NCBI RefSeq assembly: GCF_014396785.1
Contig: NZ_CP060718.1
Location: forward strand, 454,501-518,500
Direction: 5' to 3'
DNA length: 64,000 bases
From: Sphingomonas lutea
GTDB lineage: Bacteria > Pseudomonadota > Alphaproteobacteria > Sphingomonadales > Sphingomonadaceae
This document shows positions 56,285 through 64,000 of this stretch, in pieces (position 1 is the stretch's first letter; each line of letters starts with the position of its first letter). A program made the translations under genes and the position numbers. The notes under the pieces are model-generated. The model saw nothing but the letters and a program-made list of their open reading frames with translations, was not told where the DNA came from and did no database searches.

Positions 56285-56536
56285 TCAGGCCGCCCAGGCG
56301 TCCTGGTTGTGGCGGTTCTTGTGCTGGATCACTACCGGCCCGTTGTGCGAGCGCATGCTTGCTTCGGCCAGCGGCAATGCCGTGGCGCAGAACGCGCATT
56401 CCGCCGACATGCGGCCGATCAGCCAATGCGTCCGCCCACAACCCGGGCAGTGGTTGACCTGGTGCTCGCGATAAACCGCGTGATAGCCCCGCTCTGAAGG
56501 GCGGCGAAGCTCATTGCTGAGCATGCTCATGGCCAT
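56285..56536 (-). CDS. Small zinc-ribbon protein
   Basis: An 83-residue protein with two CxxC knuckles, CPGC and CAFC, 17 residues apart, expected to bind one zinc. The N-terminal helix is basic and the C-terminus HKNRHNQDAW is polar. The ATG at 56536 follows GAGGAAG; the 56563 start gives a longer form. No family is recognised. It is upstream of nothing obvious and convergent with the cyclophilin. Confidence 0.65.
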   Translation of the reverse strand: MAMSMLSNELRRPSERGYHAVYREHQVNHCPGCGRTHWLIGRMSAECAFCATALPLAEASMRSHNGPVVIQHKNRHNQDAWAA

Positions 56537-56644
56537 AGTCTTCTTCCTCTCGCGGCCAGCCAAACGATCGAAGCGGAATGCGGTTGCAACGGCAGCAAGG
56601 GCCGTGGGTGAATCGAGGATTTGAGACGGTAGGATGTGCCGGGA

Positions 56645-56962
56645 TCAGGCCGCGGCAACGCCTTCCACCGCGAACGGTTCTGCGAATTCGGCGCCGATGC
56701 GGCCGCCGGCTGCCCAGCGAATCAGGGCATTGGCGCGGTCGCGGCCGGGCAGCATCAGCCACACGCGCGAGCCGACGGCGAAGTCACCCTCCACTTCCGC
56801 CATGAAGCCGGTTTCCGAAATGTTGAGAACGCGCGCTTCGACACCGCTTTCGCCCAGCTCGCGCATCTTGGCATCGAGCGCGACCGGATGGCGAGTCGCG
56901 CGGCGGCGCTCCCCATCGTCTTCGGCAATGCGTGCCCGGATCATCGAAAAACTCATCTCCAT
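56645..56962 (-). CDS. PilZ domain protein
   Basis: A 105-residue single-domain protein. The cyclic-di-GMP-binding pattern is the RRRATRHPVAL segment (RxxxR), then the NISETGF (D/NxSxxG) loop, and the GSRVWLMLP and RWAAGGRIGAEF strands. It is a likely cyclic-di-GMP receptor. A related PilZ protein is encoded immediately upstream on the same strand (56973-57278), so they are probably one transcription unit. Confidence 0.87.
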   Translation of the reverse strand: MEMSFSMIRARIAEDDGERRRATRHPVALDAKMRELGESGVEARVLNISETGFMAEVEGDFAVGSRVWLMLPGRDRANALIRWAAGGRIGAEFAEPFAVEGVAAA

Positions 56963-56972
56963 CGGGATATAC

Positions 56973-57278
56973 TCACTCCAGCGGAGCCGTGAAGGTGAGG
57001 CCGAGACGCCCGTCCTTCACCCACACCACCTGTGCCGTGACAAGCCCGTGGTCAAGGATTTGCAGGGGAAGGCGTTCCCCAATGTTGGGCAGGTGTGGGA
57101 AAATCACCATGGCGCCCGATTGCGATACGTTGATCAGCCGGACGACATGCTTTCGCCCGCGAAACTGCATCACTGCGGTGCTCGACGCCGCCGGATAACG
57201 AGCCTCGCCCCGTTCGTCGATCGAGCGCTTCTCGGACCGCGGGATCATGCTCCCATCGAGACTGAAGCTGGACGCCAC
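56973..57278 (-). CDS. PilZ domain protein, divergent form
   Basis: A 101-residue protein from a GTG at 57278, which follows AGGAGAGG with 8-bp spacing. It has ERGEARYPA instead of the full RxxxR, then LINVSQSGAMV for the NxSxxG loop, and VVWVKDGRLGLTF strands. Loss of the arginine pair could weaken nucleotide binding. It precedes the 56645-56962 PilZ gene by 10 bp. An upstream TTG at 57308 is the alternative start. Confidence 0.8.
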   Translation of the reverse strand: MASSFSLDGSMIPRSEKRSIDERGEARYPAASSTAVMQFRGRKHVVRLINVSQSGAMVIFPHLPNIGERLPLQILDHGLVTAQVVWVKDGRLGLTFTAPLE

Positions 57279-57442
57279 TTGCAGAGACCTCTCCTGACAG
57301 ACGGCCAACTCTAGCCATGCCCCTTAAGGATTGGTTTGCGATCATGCGGCCGTCGCAAAGTTCCGTCACTGTGGCGCGCGCGTCACTGGCCGACGAAGCC
57401 GCGCGCGGTTATATTGGCCCGGCACGGGGGTATTCGTTGAAA

Positions 57443-58768
57443 ATGATGGGTTCAAAGCCACTTAGCCGCCGCCCGATCCGGGCTGCGAGCCTGCTCGTCT
57501 TGGCCTCCAGCGTGGCCGCGACGTCACTGTCCGCGCAGATGCCGACGGCGCCCGTCGCGGTGCAGCCGGCCCCAGTGGCGCCAGCCGTCGAGCCACCCGC
57601 ACCGCCGCCGTTGCCGCCCGCCGTGTGGAACATGCATAATGCGCAAGACCTGCTCTACGCCATCCGCGAAGTCGGCAGCGAAGGGCTGGAGCCCGCCGAT
57701 TACGATCCCGCGGGCCTCGAAGCGGCGATGGCCTCGGGCGATCCGCTGCGCCTGTCGGCCGAAGCCACGGCGCGCTTCAATCGCCTGTCGAACGATCTCG
57801 CGCTCGGTCACGTGCACAAGTCGGCGCGGATCCAGTGGTTCGTGGTGGACAAAGACCTCGACGCGGCAAAGCAGGATGCGCTGCTGCGCAATGCGCTATC
57901 GACCCTGACGGTGCGCAAGGCACTCGACAGCCTGCTGCCGACGCACCCGCAATATGCCGCGCTCAAGACCGCGCTGGCCGCGACACCGGAAGGGCAGACC
58001 GCCAAGCTCAATCGCATCAAGCTCAACATGGACCGCTGGCGCTGGCTGCCGCGCGACCTGGGCAACAAGTATATCATCGTCAACGTGCCGGGCTTCCACG
58101 CGACGCTGGTTGAAAATGGCGTCAACCGCTGGAAACAGCGCGCGATCGCCGGCGCGACCAAGACGCCGACGCCGCAGCTGTCGGTCAACGCGGTGGGCGT
58201 GATGCTGAACCCGTCGTGGGAAGTGCCGCCGAGCATCGCGAAGGAAGTCGCGGGCAAGAAGGGCTATAACGCGGTCAAGGATCCCAAGACGGGCAAGTTC
58301 CTGCGCTGGAGCCAGCCGCCGGGGCCGGCTAATGCGCTCGGCCAGATGAAGTTCGTGATGTACAATCCGCTCAACATCTACCTGCACGACACCAACGCCC
58401 GCAGCCGCTTTGCCGGCCGCATGCGCGCGCTCAGCCACGGCTGCATCCGCACCGAGAATATCCACGATCTCGCGATGGAACTGCTGGCCGACGACGGCGG
58501 CGAGTGGACGCCCGAAAAGGTCAAGGCGCAGCTCGCCACGGGCAAGAGCAAGCAGGCCAATTTCGTCAAGCCGGTGCCGGTCTACATCGTCTATTTCAGC
58601 GCCGCGGGGCTGAACGACGGGCGAATCGTCGATTACGCGGATCTGTATGGGCGGGACGGGAAGGCGCTGGCGGCGTTGAACACGAAGGACGGTGGGCTGA
58701 AGATGTTCGCGCCCAAGCCGAAGACGCAGGTGGCCGGGGCCAAGGCGACGAAGGTGGCGTCGAATTGA
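57443..58768 (+). CDS. L,D-transpeptidase of the YcbB type
   Basis: A 441-residue exported enzyme that makes 3-3 peptidoglycan crosslinks. A signal segment (residues ~8-32) is followed by a Pro-rich linker, a helical region, and a YkuD domain with the catalytic Cys in SHGCIRTENI preceded by the His-containing strand (LHDTNARSRFAGRMRALSHGC). The LNMDRWRWLP motif and the W-x-x-P-P-S segment are typical of YcbB/LdtD. It is shorter than E. coli YcbB. The ATG at 57443 is chosen; a TTG at 57437 is in frame. Confidence 0.9.
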   Translation: MMGSKPLSRRPIRAASLLVLASSVAATSLSAQMPTAPVAVQPAPVAPAVEPPAPPPLPPAVWNMHNAQDLLYAIREVGSEGLEPADYDPAGLEAAMASGDPLRLSAEATARFNRLSNDLALGHVHKSARIQWFVVDKDLDAAKQDALLRNALSTLTVRKALDSLLPTHPQYAALKTALAATPEGQTAKLNRIKLNMDRWRWLPRDLGNKYIIVNVPGFHATLVENGVNRWKQRAIAGATKTPTPQLSVNAVGVMLNPSWEVPPSIAKEVAGKKGYNAVKDPKTGKFLRWSQPPGPANALGQMKFVMYNPLNIYLHDTNARSRFAGRMRALSHGCIRTENIHDLAMELLADDGGEWTPEKVKAQLATGKSKQANFVKPVPVYIVYFSAAGLNDGRIVDYADLYGRDGKALAALNTKDGGLKMFAPKPKTQVAGAKATKVASN

Positions 58769-58820
58769 GGCGATCCTAGCGAATGGTGCGGACCCTTCGC
58801 GCACTGACCGTCGCGGCAAT

Positions 58821-59063
58821 TTGACGTGGTTAGCCTACTTGCTTGTGATTTCGTATGCTATCTTGCGATACGCGCTGTGGATGCCGACGTCGGAGGTCGT
58901 TCCCAGCCTTCTCGTTCCGATCCTCATGCTTGCCGTAGCGACGTGGATTGGATTTCGGTCAGCCTCTAGATTGTCTGTCCGCGCCGCGCTTTTCGGTCAG
59001 GCTTTAGTGCTATCCGCCGGCTGCGTGTTCGCCGCCTCTTTACTTATGGGTAGAGGAGCCTAG
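58821..59063 (+). CDS. Small membrane protein, uncharacterised
   Basis: Possible 80-residue protein from a TTG at 58821. It has two to three hydrophobic segments (LAYLLVISYAIL, VPILMLAVATWIG and LFGQALVLSAGCVFAASLL). No family is recognised and the start lacks a good ribosome-binding site. It lies between two convergent L,D-transpeptidase genes in a 470-bp gap. It may be spurious. Confidence 0.4.
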   Translation: MTWLAYLLVISYAILRYALWMPTSEVVPSLLVPILMLAVATWIGFRSASRLSVRAALFGQALVLSAGCVFAASLLMGRGA

Positions 59064-59105
59064 CGGGACCCTTTCTACGCATTTCGAACATCATGGTGAC
59101 AAACC

Positions 59106-59238
59106 GTCACGGGAGTAAATCCCGTGACGTCGGTCCTGTCGGGCTCGCGGCTTGGCCGCTCGACCGCAGGCCGGCCGCGGCTTCGCATCTCTCGCGCTGC
59201 TCCGGCGGCTCTTTGCGCCGGCGTCGCTGCGCTCGGTA
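59106..59238. repeat. Palindromic repeat and GC-rich tail between convergent ends
   Basis: GTCACGGGA (59106-59114) pairs with TCCCGTGAC (59120-59128), the same palindrome as 43250-43272. A GTCGGGCTCGC segment follows (59138-59148), then a tail to 59238 with the CTGCGCTCGG motif that also ends the 36811-36858 stretch. Together they make a repeated intergenic element at convergent 3' ends. Confidence 0.75.
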
Positions 59239-59925
59239 CTACGCCAGCTTATCCGCATAAATCATCCGCCCGCCGGCGATCTTGCGCATCACCTTCCACT
59301 GGTCGTCGCGCGAGAAAGCGAAGCAGCCTTGGCTGCGGCCGAGTTTGCCGTGGGCGGCGAGGACGTTGGGCTCGGCGTACCAGGCGTTATGGATGACGAT
59401 CGCGCGCGGCTCGGCGTTGTTGTTGGTCCAGTCGCGGCCGTGGGTCTTCATCGAGAGCCCGTACTTGCCGTGATAATATTCGCCGGTGGTGTAGGCGCCG
59501 TTCGACGTCGCGTAGGAGCCGAACTCGTTCGAGAAGCGCTCGAGCTGGCCGCAATGCTTGGGATCGCTCCCCGAGCCGTGGGCAACGTGGAAGCTTTCGA
59601 CTTCACCGCTGCGCAGGTCCACGACATGGAAGCGCTTCTCGCTCGACGGAAGCGAGAAATCGACCACCGCCATCCAGTCGCGCGCGGCGATCCGGTGCTG
59701 GTCGAGCGCGAACTTGGCGCGGGAGAAAAGGTTGGGGTTGATCCCGCCCGGCGCGGCCGGCGTCAGGATCGAGGGCGGCGTGGCCGGCGCTGCCGGTGTC
59801 AGCGGCGCGGCCGGCGGCAGCGCGTAATTCGACGGAAGAACGCTGGAGCTGGCCGACGACGACAGGACCACACCTGCCGCACCCATGGCGCCAAAACGCA
59901 ACAGCTCTCTACGGTCTAGAATCAT
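59239..59925 (-). CDS. L,D-transpeptidase catalytic-domain (YkuD_2) protein
   Basis: A 228-residue exported protein. The N-terminus DRRELLRFGAMGAAGVV resembles a Tat signal. The mature part has a Pro/Ala linker, then the murein L,D-transpeptidase-like catalytic domain with HNAWYAEP (His) and GKLGRSQGCFAFS (Cys), the PF13645 pattern. The ATG at 59925 follows GGGGA. It is convergent with the small membrane gene and could act on peptidoglycan or be a non-canonical member. Confidence 0.87.
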   Translation of the reverse strand: MILDRRELLRFGAMGAAGVVLSSSASSSVLPSNYALPPAAPLTPAAPATPPSILTPAAPGGINPNLFSRAKFALDQHRIAARDWMAVVDFSLPSSEKRFHVVDLRSGEVESFHVAHGSGSDPKHCGQLERFSNEFGSYATSNGAYTTGEYYHGKYGLSMKTHGRDWTNNNAEPRAIVIHNAWYAEPNVLAAHGKLGRSQGCFAFSRDDQWKVMRKIAGGRMIYADKLA

Positions 59926-60225
59926 GCAATCCCCGCTCCCGGAATGAGCACTGCTTTTATCATTCAATGGCTTAACCGCCGATAACCTTTCGGGACGAGT
60001 TTCGCGGCTTACCGCTTTGGTTCCACGGTTCGTCGCACAGGAATTCGGCGCGCGGCGGGTTGAACCGTTGCGAAGGCACTGGTAAGGGGCGCGCCGTCGC
60101 CGCAGCTTTTGCAGCTCCGGAGGCCGCTAGCTTATTGCTGAGATTTTGGCGCAGCGCAGGTCATCTGCCGCGCGTCGCAGAAACCGGCCGCTTGGGGCCA
60201 CGACAAAGGATTGTGACGAGAGTTT
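59926..60225. other. Intergenic stretch before rpsU, no gene seen
   Basis: This 300-bp region separates divergent L,D-transpeptidase and rpsU. It has no ORF I can support (a 63-residue reading at 60060-60251 overlaps rpsU and is not protein-like). It should contain both promoters, but no clear pair of -35 and -10 boxes stands out. Confidence 0.5.
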
Positions 60226-60432
60226 ATGCAGATCATCGTTCGCGACAATAACGTCGAGCAGGCGCTGCGCGCCCTCAAGAAGAAGCTGCAGCGCGAGGGC
60301 GTCTATCGCGAGATGAAGCTGCGCCGTCATTACGAAAAGCCGTCGGAAAAGCGCGCCCGTGAGCGTGCCGCCGCGATTCGCCGCGCCCGCAAGCTCGAGC
60401 GCAAGCGCGCCGAGCGCGAAGGCGCGCGCTAA
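60226..60432 (+). CDS. rpsU: 30S ribosomal protein S21
   Basis: Small-subunit protein aiding initiation. The 68-residue product starts [20 protein letters not shown] and ends in the basic helix [17 protein letters not shown]; the length matches alphaproteobacterial S21. The ATG at 60226 is preceded by GAGAG. It is likely expressed on its own, with the FKBP gene 29 bp downstream as a possible partner. Confidence 0.97.
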   Translation: MQIIVRDNNVEQALRALKKKLQREGVYREMKLRRHYEKPSEKRARERAAAIRRARKLERKRAEREGAR

Positions 60433-60461
60433 GCCTTATCGCCGCTCAAGCGCACCGACAC

Positions 60462-60968
60462 ATGCCAAACGCCGAAACCGGTAGCCGCCCCGCCCATTCG
60501 CGCCGGGGCATGAAGCTGTGGCTCGGCTTCCTCCTCGTCATCGCCGCCGGCTTATTGCTCGCCTGGTGGGGCACGCAGAGCGTCCGCGGGCGAGTCGTTC
60601 AGGTGGACACGGTCCAGGCCGGCACCGGCCCGACCGTCCAGCCGACCGACGGCGTCGTGATCGAATATGAAGGCCGGCTGGAAAACGGCACGGTGTTCGA
60701 TTCCAGCGCCGGTCGCGGCCCGGCGATGCTGCTGGCCAGCCAGACCATCCCGGGCTTCGCTCAGGCGCTGAGCCGCATGAGCAAGGGTGGCCGCTACAAG
60801 GTGTGGATTCCGTCGCGCCTGGCCTATGGCGCAACCCCGCCGCAGGGCGGCCCGGTGCCGCCTAACGCCAACCTTGAATTCGATGTCCGTGTGCTCGAGG
60901 TCGTGCCCAATGCCGCCGCCCTGATGCAGGGTGCGGGCGCCGCCGGCGGACAGCAGCCGCAACAGTGA
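60462..60968 (+). CDS. Membrane-anchored FKBP-type peptidylprolyl isomerase
   Basis: A 168-residue protein with a single membrane segment (residues ~19-40) and a periplasmic FKBP domain: VVIEYEGRLENGTVFDSS, IPGFAQALSRMSKGGRYKVWIPSRLAYG and FDVRVLEV. The active-site residues Y, F, D and the W/I positions are largely conserved. It ends in a Gly/Gln-rich tail. It probably helps folding of exported proteins. Its end lies 4 bp from the AI-2E transporter stop. Confidence 0.92.
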   Translation: MPNAETGSRPAHSRRGMKLWLGFLLVIAAGLLLAWWGTQSVRGRVVQVDTVQAGTGPTVQPTDGVVIEYEGRLENGTVFDSSAGRGPAMLLASQTIPGFAQALSRMSKGGRYKVWIPSRLAYGATPPQGGPVPPNANLEFDVRVLEVVPNAAALMQGAGAAGGQQPQQ

Positions 60969-60972
60969 CGGC

Positions 60973-62067
60973 CTAGCCGGAAGCGACGACTTCCGGTTTC
61001 TCACCTTGCTCCTCCACGCGCTTATCGCTGAGGTCGACCAGCGCGACCTTGAGCGTGGCCAGGATCGGGTCGGCGAACAGAACGCCCAAGATCCCGAACA
61101 AGGCGCCCATCAACAGCTGCATCGCCAGCACGATCGCGGGCGCGAGGTCGACGGTGCGCCGCGCGATGTAGGGAAGCACCAGATAGCCGTCGATGTTCTG
61201 CACCAGGAAATAGACGATGATAGCCCACACGCCCTGCTCGGTCCCGGCGCTGAAGCCGACCGCGACCATCAGCAGGCCGGAAATGATCGCGCCGATATTG
61301 GGGATGAAGGCGAGGACCCCGGTCAGAAGCCCGAGCAGCGCGGCCATCGGCACTCCGCCGAGGCTCAGCATCGCCCAGGTGAATGCGCCTTCGAACACCA
61401 TGCCGACGATCCGCCCGAACAGCAGTCGGCGCAGCGTGAAGCCGACATGTTCCGCGATGCGGTAGAAGCCGGCGCGGGCGCTCAAGGGCAGCATCCAGGC
61501 AATACCCCGGTCGTAAATGCGCGGTTCGGCGGCAAGGAAGATGCCGATGACGATCATCGCGATGACGCTGGTCAAGCCGCCGAGCACGCTGCCGACGGCG
61601 GTGGTCAGGCGACCGACCGACCCGAGAAGTTGCGCGCCGAGGTCGGCGGGCGGGCCATCGGGGATCAGCCCCATCTCCGCCGCGAAGGCCATCAGGCGGT
61701 TGAACTGCGCGGTGACGACATCACGCAACTGTTCGAACTGGGCAGAGATCGTGGTTCCGGCAAACCACAGCACCCAGCCAAGGAAGCCGAAACCGAGCAG
61801 GGTGAAAATCAGCAGACGCCATCCGCGCGGGATCGGCAGCCAGCGGCCAAGCAGGCGCGCACCGCCGTCGAGGAACACCGCGAAGATCGCGCCGCCGATG
61901 ATCAGCAGCAGTGGATGGGCAAGGACGATCACCCCGACGACGAGCAACGCCATCCCGAACCACACGGCGGCTCGCTGCAGCTCGCGCCGGATCAGGGGAT
62001 CGCGAAATTCCGCCGGACCTGGCCGCTCGACATGCGGCTCGGTGGTGGGCGGGTTCGCGGTCATCAT
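60973..62067 (-). CDS. AI-2E transporter family (PerM-like) membrane protein
   Basis: A 364-residue protein with about eight hydrophobic segments. The family pattern is present (FLGWVLWFAGTTISAQF and FIPNIGAIISGLL, then VQNIDGYLVLPYIARR and ALFGILGVLFADPILA). Function as AI-2 exporter is only one hypothesis for the family. The ATG at 62067 overlaps the lepB stop by 4 bp, so it is the last gene of the pdxJ-lepB operon. Confidence 0.9.
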   Translation of the reverse strand: MMTANPPTTEPHVERPGPAEFRDPLIRRELQRAAVWFGMALLVVGVIVLAHPLLLIIGGAIFAVFLDGGARLLGRWLPIPRGWRLLIFTLLGFGFLGWVLWFAGTTISAQFEQLRDVVTAQFNRLMAFAAEMGLIPDGPPADLGAQLLGSVGRLTTAVGSVLGGLTSVIAMIVIGIFLAAEPRIYDRGIAWMLPLSARAGFYRIAEHVGFTLRRLLFGRIVGMVFEGAFTWAMLSLGGVPMAALLGLLTGVLAFIPNIGAIISGLLMVAVGFSAGTEQGVWAIIVYFLVQNIDGYLVLPYIARRTVDLAPAIVLAMQLLMGALFGILGVLFADPILATLKVALVDLSDKRVEEQGEKPEVVASG

Positions 62068-62921
62068 TCGCCTCGAAGCGATGTTCCTGCGCGGCCCGGC
62101 CGCAGGGCTGCGACCCAGGTCAGTGGATTGTACCAGACCGTCGTCCCGTCGAGCGAGAAGGTGATGAACTCGGCGCGGCCGCCGATATTCTCCCACGGCA
62201 CCGGTCCGCCCAGCCCGCCCTGCCATTCGGGGACGCGGCTGTCCGCCGAATCGTCGCGGTTGTCGCCCATCAGCCAGAGGTGGCCGGCGGGAATGCGGAT
62301 GGGGCCGAAATTGTCGGTCGGTGCGCGACCTAGTTCGACCGTGTCATACGACCGGCCGTTGGGGAGCGTTTCGCGGACGATCGGCACGCGGCACACCATC
62401 GTCCCGTCGGGCCCGGGGGCGCGGAAGTTGGCCAGCGCCGGATCGCGCTCCGACCCGCATGGCGAATTGGGGTCGATGGGGATTGTCGCTGGCTGCTGCA
62501 GCACGCGTTTTACCGCCTTGCCGTTGATGATCAGCGACCCGCTGATCATTTGGATCGTGTCTCCAGGCATCCCGACGACGCGCTTGATATAATCGGTCTT
62601 GGTGCCCGCCGGCGTGACGATCACGATGTCGCCGCGCTCGGGCAGCTTACCCAGGATACGGCCTTCGGTCGGCGGAAAGACGTGGAAGCTTGGGGACACC
62701 CATGACCAGCCGTAGGGATATTTGCTGACCACCAGGCGGTCGCCGGTCAGAAGCCCGGGCATCATCGATTCCGATGGGATGTAGAAGGGCTTGGCGACGA
62801 AGCTGTGGAAAGCCAACACCGCCAGCAGCACCCAGAGCAAGCCCTTGATCTCCCGCCACACAGCGGAGTCCTTGCTGTCCTTGTCGGGGGTGGCAGGGGC
62901 GGCCGCCTTAGCGGTGCTCAC
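62064..62921 (-). CDS. lepB: Signal peptidase I
   Basis: Removes signal peptides at the membrane. The 285-residue product has one membrane segment (residues ~27-45), the catalytic Ser52 in PSESMMP, the catalytic Lys113 in DYIKRVVGMPGD, and GHLWLMGDNRDDSADSR. The start is GTG at 62921. Gene order acpS-lepB with overlapping downstream AI-2E transporter gene is seen in related genomes. Confidence 0.95.
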   Translation of the reverse strand: MSTAKAAAPATPDKDSKDSAVWREIKGLLWVLLAVLAFHSFVAKPFYIPSESMMPGLLTGDRLVVSKYPYGWSWVSPSFHVFPPTEGRILGKLPERGDIVIVTPAGTKTDYIKRVVGMPGDTIQMISGSLIINGKAVKRVLQQPATIPIDPNSPCGSERDPALANFRAPGPDGTMVCRVPIVRETLPNGRSYDTVELGRAPTDNFGPIRIPAGHLWLMGDNRDDSADSRVPEWQGGLGGPVPWENIGGRAEFITFSLDGTTVWYNPLTWVAALRPGRAGTSLRGE

Positions 62922-62943
62922 CTGCGGAAGTTCCTCGCTCAGC

Positions 62944-63351
62944 TCATCGCTCCAGCTTGCGGGCGGTCAGGATGACGAAGGCCTGCGCCCAAGGGTGATC
63001 GTCGGTCATCGTCAAATGCACGTCGACCGCGTGGCCCGGCGGCGCAAGCGCGTCAAGACAGGCGCGCGCACCACCGGTCAGGTGCAGCGTCGGCGCACCG
63101 GACGGCGCGTTGACGACGCCGATGTCCTTCATGAACACGCCGCGCTTGAAGCCGGTGCCAACCGCTTTGGAAAAAGCCTCCTTGGCGGCGAAGCGCTTGG
63201 CCAGCGTGCCCGCGACCGTATGCGGACGCGACGCCGCCTTGCGCCGCTCGGTCTCGGTGAAGACGCGGTTGAGGAAGCGGTCGCCGAAGCGGTCGAGTGA
63301 GCGCGCGATCCGCTCGATGTTGCACAGGTCGCTGCCGATGCCGACGATCAT
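62944..63351 (-). CDS. acpS: Holo-[acyl-carrier-protein] synthase
   Basis: Attaches phosphopantetheine to ACP. The 135-residue product starts [15 protein letters not shown] with the metal-ligand Asp, and has [15 protein letters not shown] with the second ligand Glu. It lies between the small membrane-protein gene (overlap 4 bp, ATGA) and lepB on the same strand, so it is in the pdxJ operon. Confidence 0.96.
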   Translation of the reverse strand: MIVGIGSDLCNIERIARSLDRFGDRFLNRVFTETERRKAASRPHTVAGTLAKRFAAKEAFSKAVGTGFKRGVFMKDIGVVNAPSGAPTLHLTGGARACLDALAPPGHAVDVHLTMTDDHPWAQAFVILTARKLER

Positions 63352-63602
63352 CGGTCACGACGCCATCTGCAAACTTCAGAACCGGCCATGAAGTTAAACC
63401 ATCGTCGCGCGAGCCACATGATCGCAGTGCCCCAAGCGACGATGCCAACAGCCATTGGGATGTCCATCCACGGCAGCGGGTCGCCGTCAGACGCTGCGGT
63501 GATGAAGTTCATGCCGACGAGAACCGGCGCCGCTATCACAAAGATAACCCACGTCCAGCGCATGGTTCGCCATTGCCATTCGATGAAACGGGGGTTCTTC
63601 AC
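63348..63602 (-). CDS. Small membrane protein in the pdxJ-acpS operon
   Basis: An 84-residue protein from a GTG at 63602, with two hydrophobic segments ([16 protein letters not shown] and [16 protein letters not shown]) and basic, Trp-rich ends. It overlaps pdxJ (GTGA, 63599-63602) and acpS (ATGA) on either side, which argues for a real translated gene. It is unrecognised. The longer upstream reading from 63797 runs through pdxJ and is unlikely. Confidence 0.7.
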   Translation of the reverse strand: MKNPRFIEWQWRTMRWTWVIFVIAAPVLVGMNFITAASDGDPLPWMDIPMAVGIVAWGTAIMWLARRWFNFMAGSEVCRWRRDR

Positions 63603-64000
63603 CGCGCCGCGTCCATCAGCGTGCGCATCCGCCGGACGCTGTCGCCGAGCCCGGTGAAGATCGCCTCGCCGATCAGAAAGTGGCCGATGTTGAGTTCGGC
63701 GAGTTGCGGGATGGCGGCGACGGGCGCGACGTTGGCGAAGGTGAGGCCGTGGCCAGCGTGCGGCTCGATGCCGTTCTTGACCGCGAGCGCCGCGCAATCG
63801 GCGATTCGCTTCAATTCCTCGGCGCGCGCCTCGCCCTCGCGGTGGGCGTAGCGGCCGGTGTGGAATTCAACGACCGCGGCTTTGAGCGCGATCGCCGCCT
63901 CGACCTGCCGCTCGGCCGGTTCGATGAACAAGCTCACGCGAATGCCGGCGTCCGACAAGCGCGCAACCATCGGCGCCAGCAAGGTGCGATACCCATCGGC
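63599..64000 (-). CDS. pdxJ: Pyridoxine 5'-phosphate synthase PdxJ, C-terminal part
   Basis: Last step of the DXP-dependent vitamin B6 route. The gene runs off the right edge; about 133 C-terminal codons are present. They include RVSLFIEPA, VEFHTGRYA, AGHGLTFANV, and ELNIGHFLIGEAIFTGLGDSVRRMR, all diagnostic of PdxJ. It opens the operon that continues with the small membrane protein, acpS and lepB. Confidence 0.95.
   Translation of the reverse strand, partial: ADGYRTLLAPMVARLSDAGIRVSLFIEPAERQVEAAIALKAAVVEFHTGRYAHREGEARAEELKRIADCAALAVKNGIEPHAGHGLTFANVAPVAAIPQLAELNIGHFLIGEAIFTGLGDSVRRMRTLMDAAR

Overview
The window is GC-rich chromosomal DNA of a sphingomonad-type alphaproteobacterium. The inference rests on the Pho gene set with 11-bp-periodic PHO boxes, the ribosomal proteins S21 and L36, the pdxJ-acpS-lepB order, the high GC content with GTG/TTG starts, and several small conserved proteins I associate with Sphingomonadaceae. 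It is a judgement from the sequence, not a database match. No rRNA, tRNA, CRISPR array, transposase or integrase was seen.

Layout. 1-65 is the edge of an isocitrate lyase/PEP-mutase-like gene. 112-12028 is a phosphate regulon: pstS-pstC-pstA-pstB-phoU-phoB, a DUF47/PiT pair, a second pstS, an OprP/O-type porin and a phoR-like kinase, with three PHO boxes. 12025-21810 holds a single-domain response regulator, a VOC protein, four predicted exported peptidases/hydrolases (M49-like, M14, S33-like, M1) and a LytS/LytTR-type two-component pair. 21879-32318 carries a GGDEF-EAL protein and an M16 peptidase (each broken by one missing C), a NarL-type pair, a candidate small RNA with a strong terminator, an EF-hand protein and a large hybrid PAS kinase.

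32384-36860 is the accessory part: two uncharacterised genes, a HigBA/RelE-type toxin-antitoxin pair, then an operon of an unrecognised 443-residue protein with a DUF2384 antitoxin and a RES toxin. It ends at a diverged copy of the last ~24 codons of lepA, just downstream of the intact lepA. That lepA itself carries an in-frame repeat-like insertion.

36859-64000 is mostly housekeeping: lepA, a second M16 peptidase, purK-purE, a diguanylate cyclase, gpmA, a cytosolic-carboxypeptidase-like M14 enzyme, a class C serine hydrolase with TACA-nn-TGTA operators, galE-glpK, a retropepsin-like protease, a DUF2975/HTH pair, rpmJ (frameshifted by one missing C), purT, a cyclophilin, two PilZ proteins, two L,D-transpeptidases, rpsU, an FKBP, and the operon pdxJ-(small membrane protein)-acpS-lepB-AI-2E transporter. 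Palindromic repeats sit between convergent gene ends at 43250, 45645 and 59106.

How the parts work together: the porin, PstS/PstSCAB, PiT, PhoU/DUF47 and PhoR/PhoB form a complete phosphate entry and sensing route. The peptidases suggest an organism that uses peptides. Three genes (GGDEF-EAL, M16, rpmJ) share the same single-C deletion, which suggests base-calling error more than true decay.
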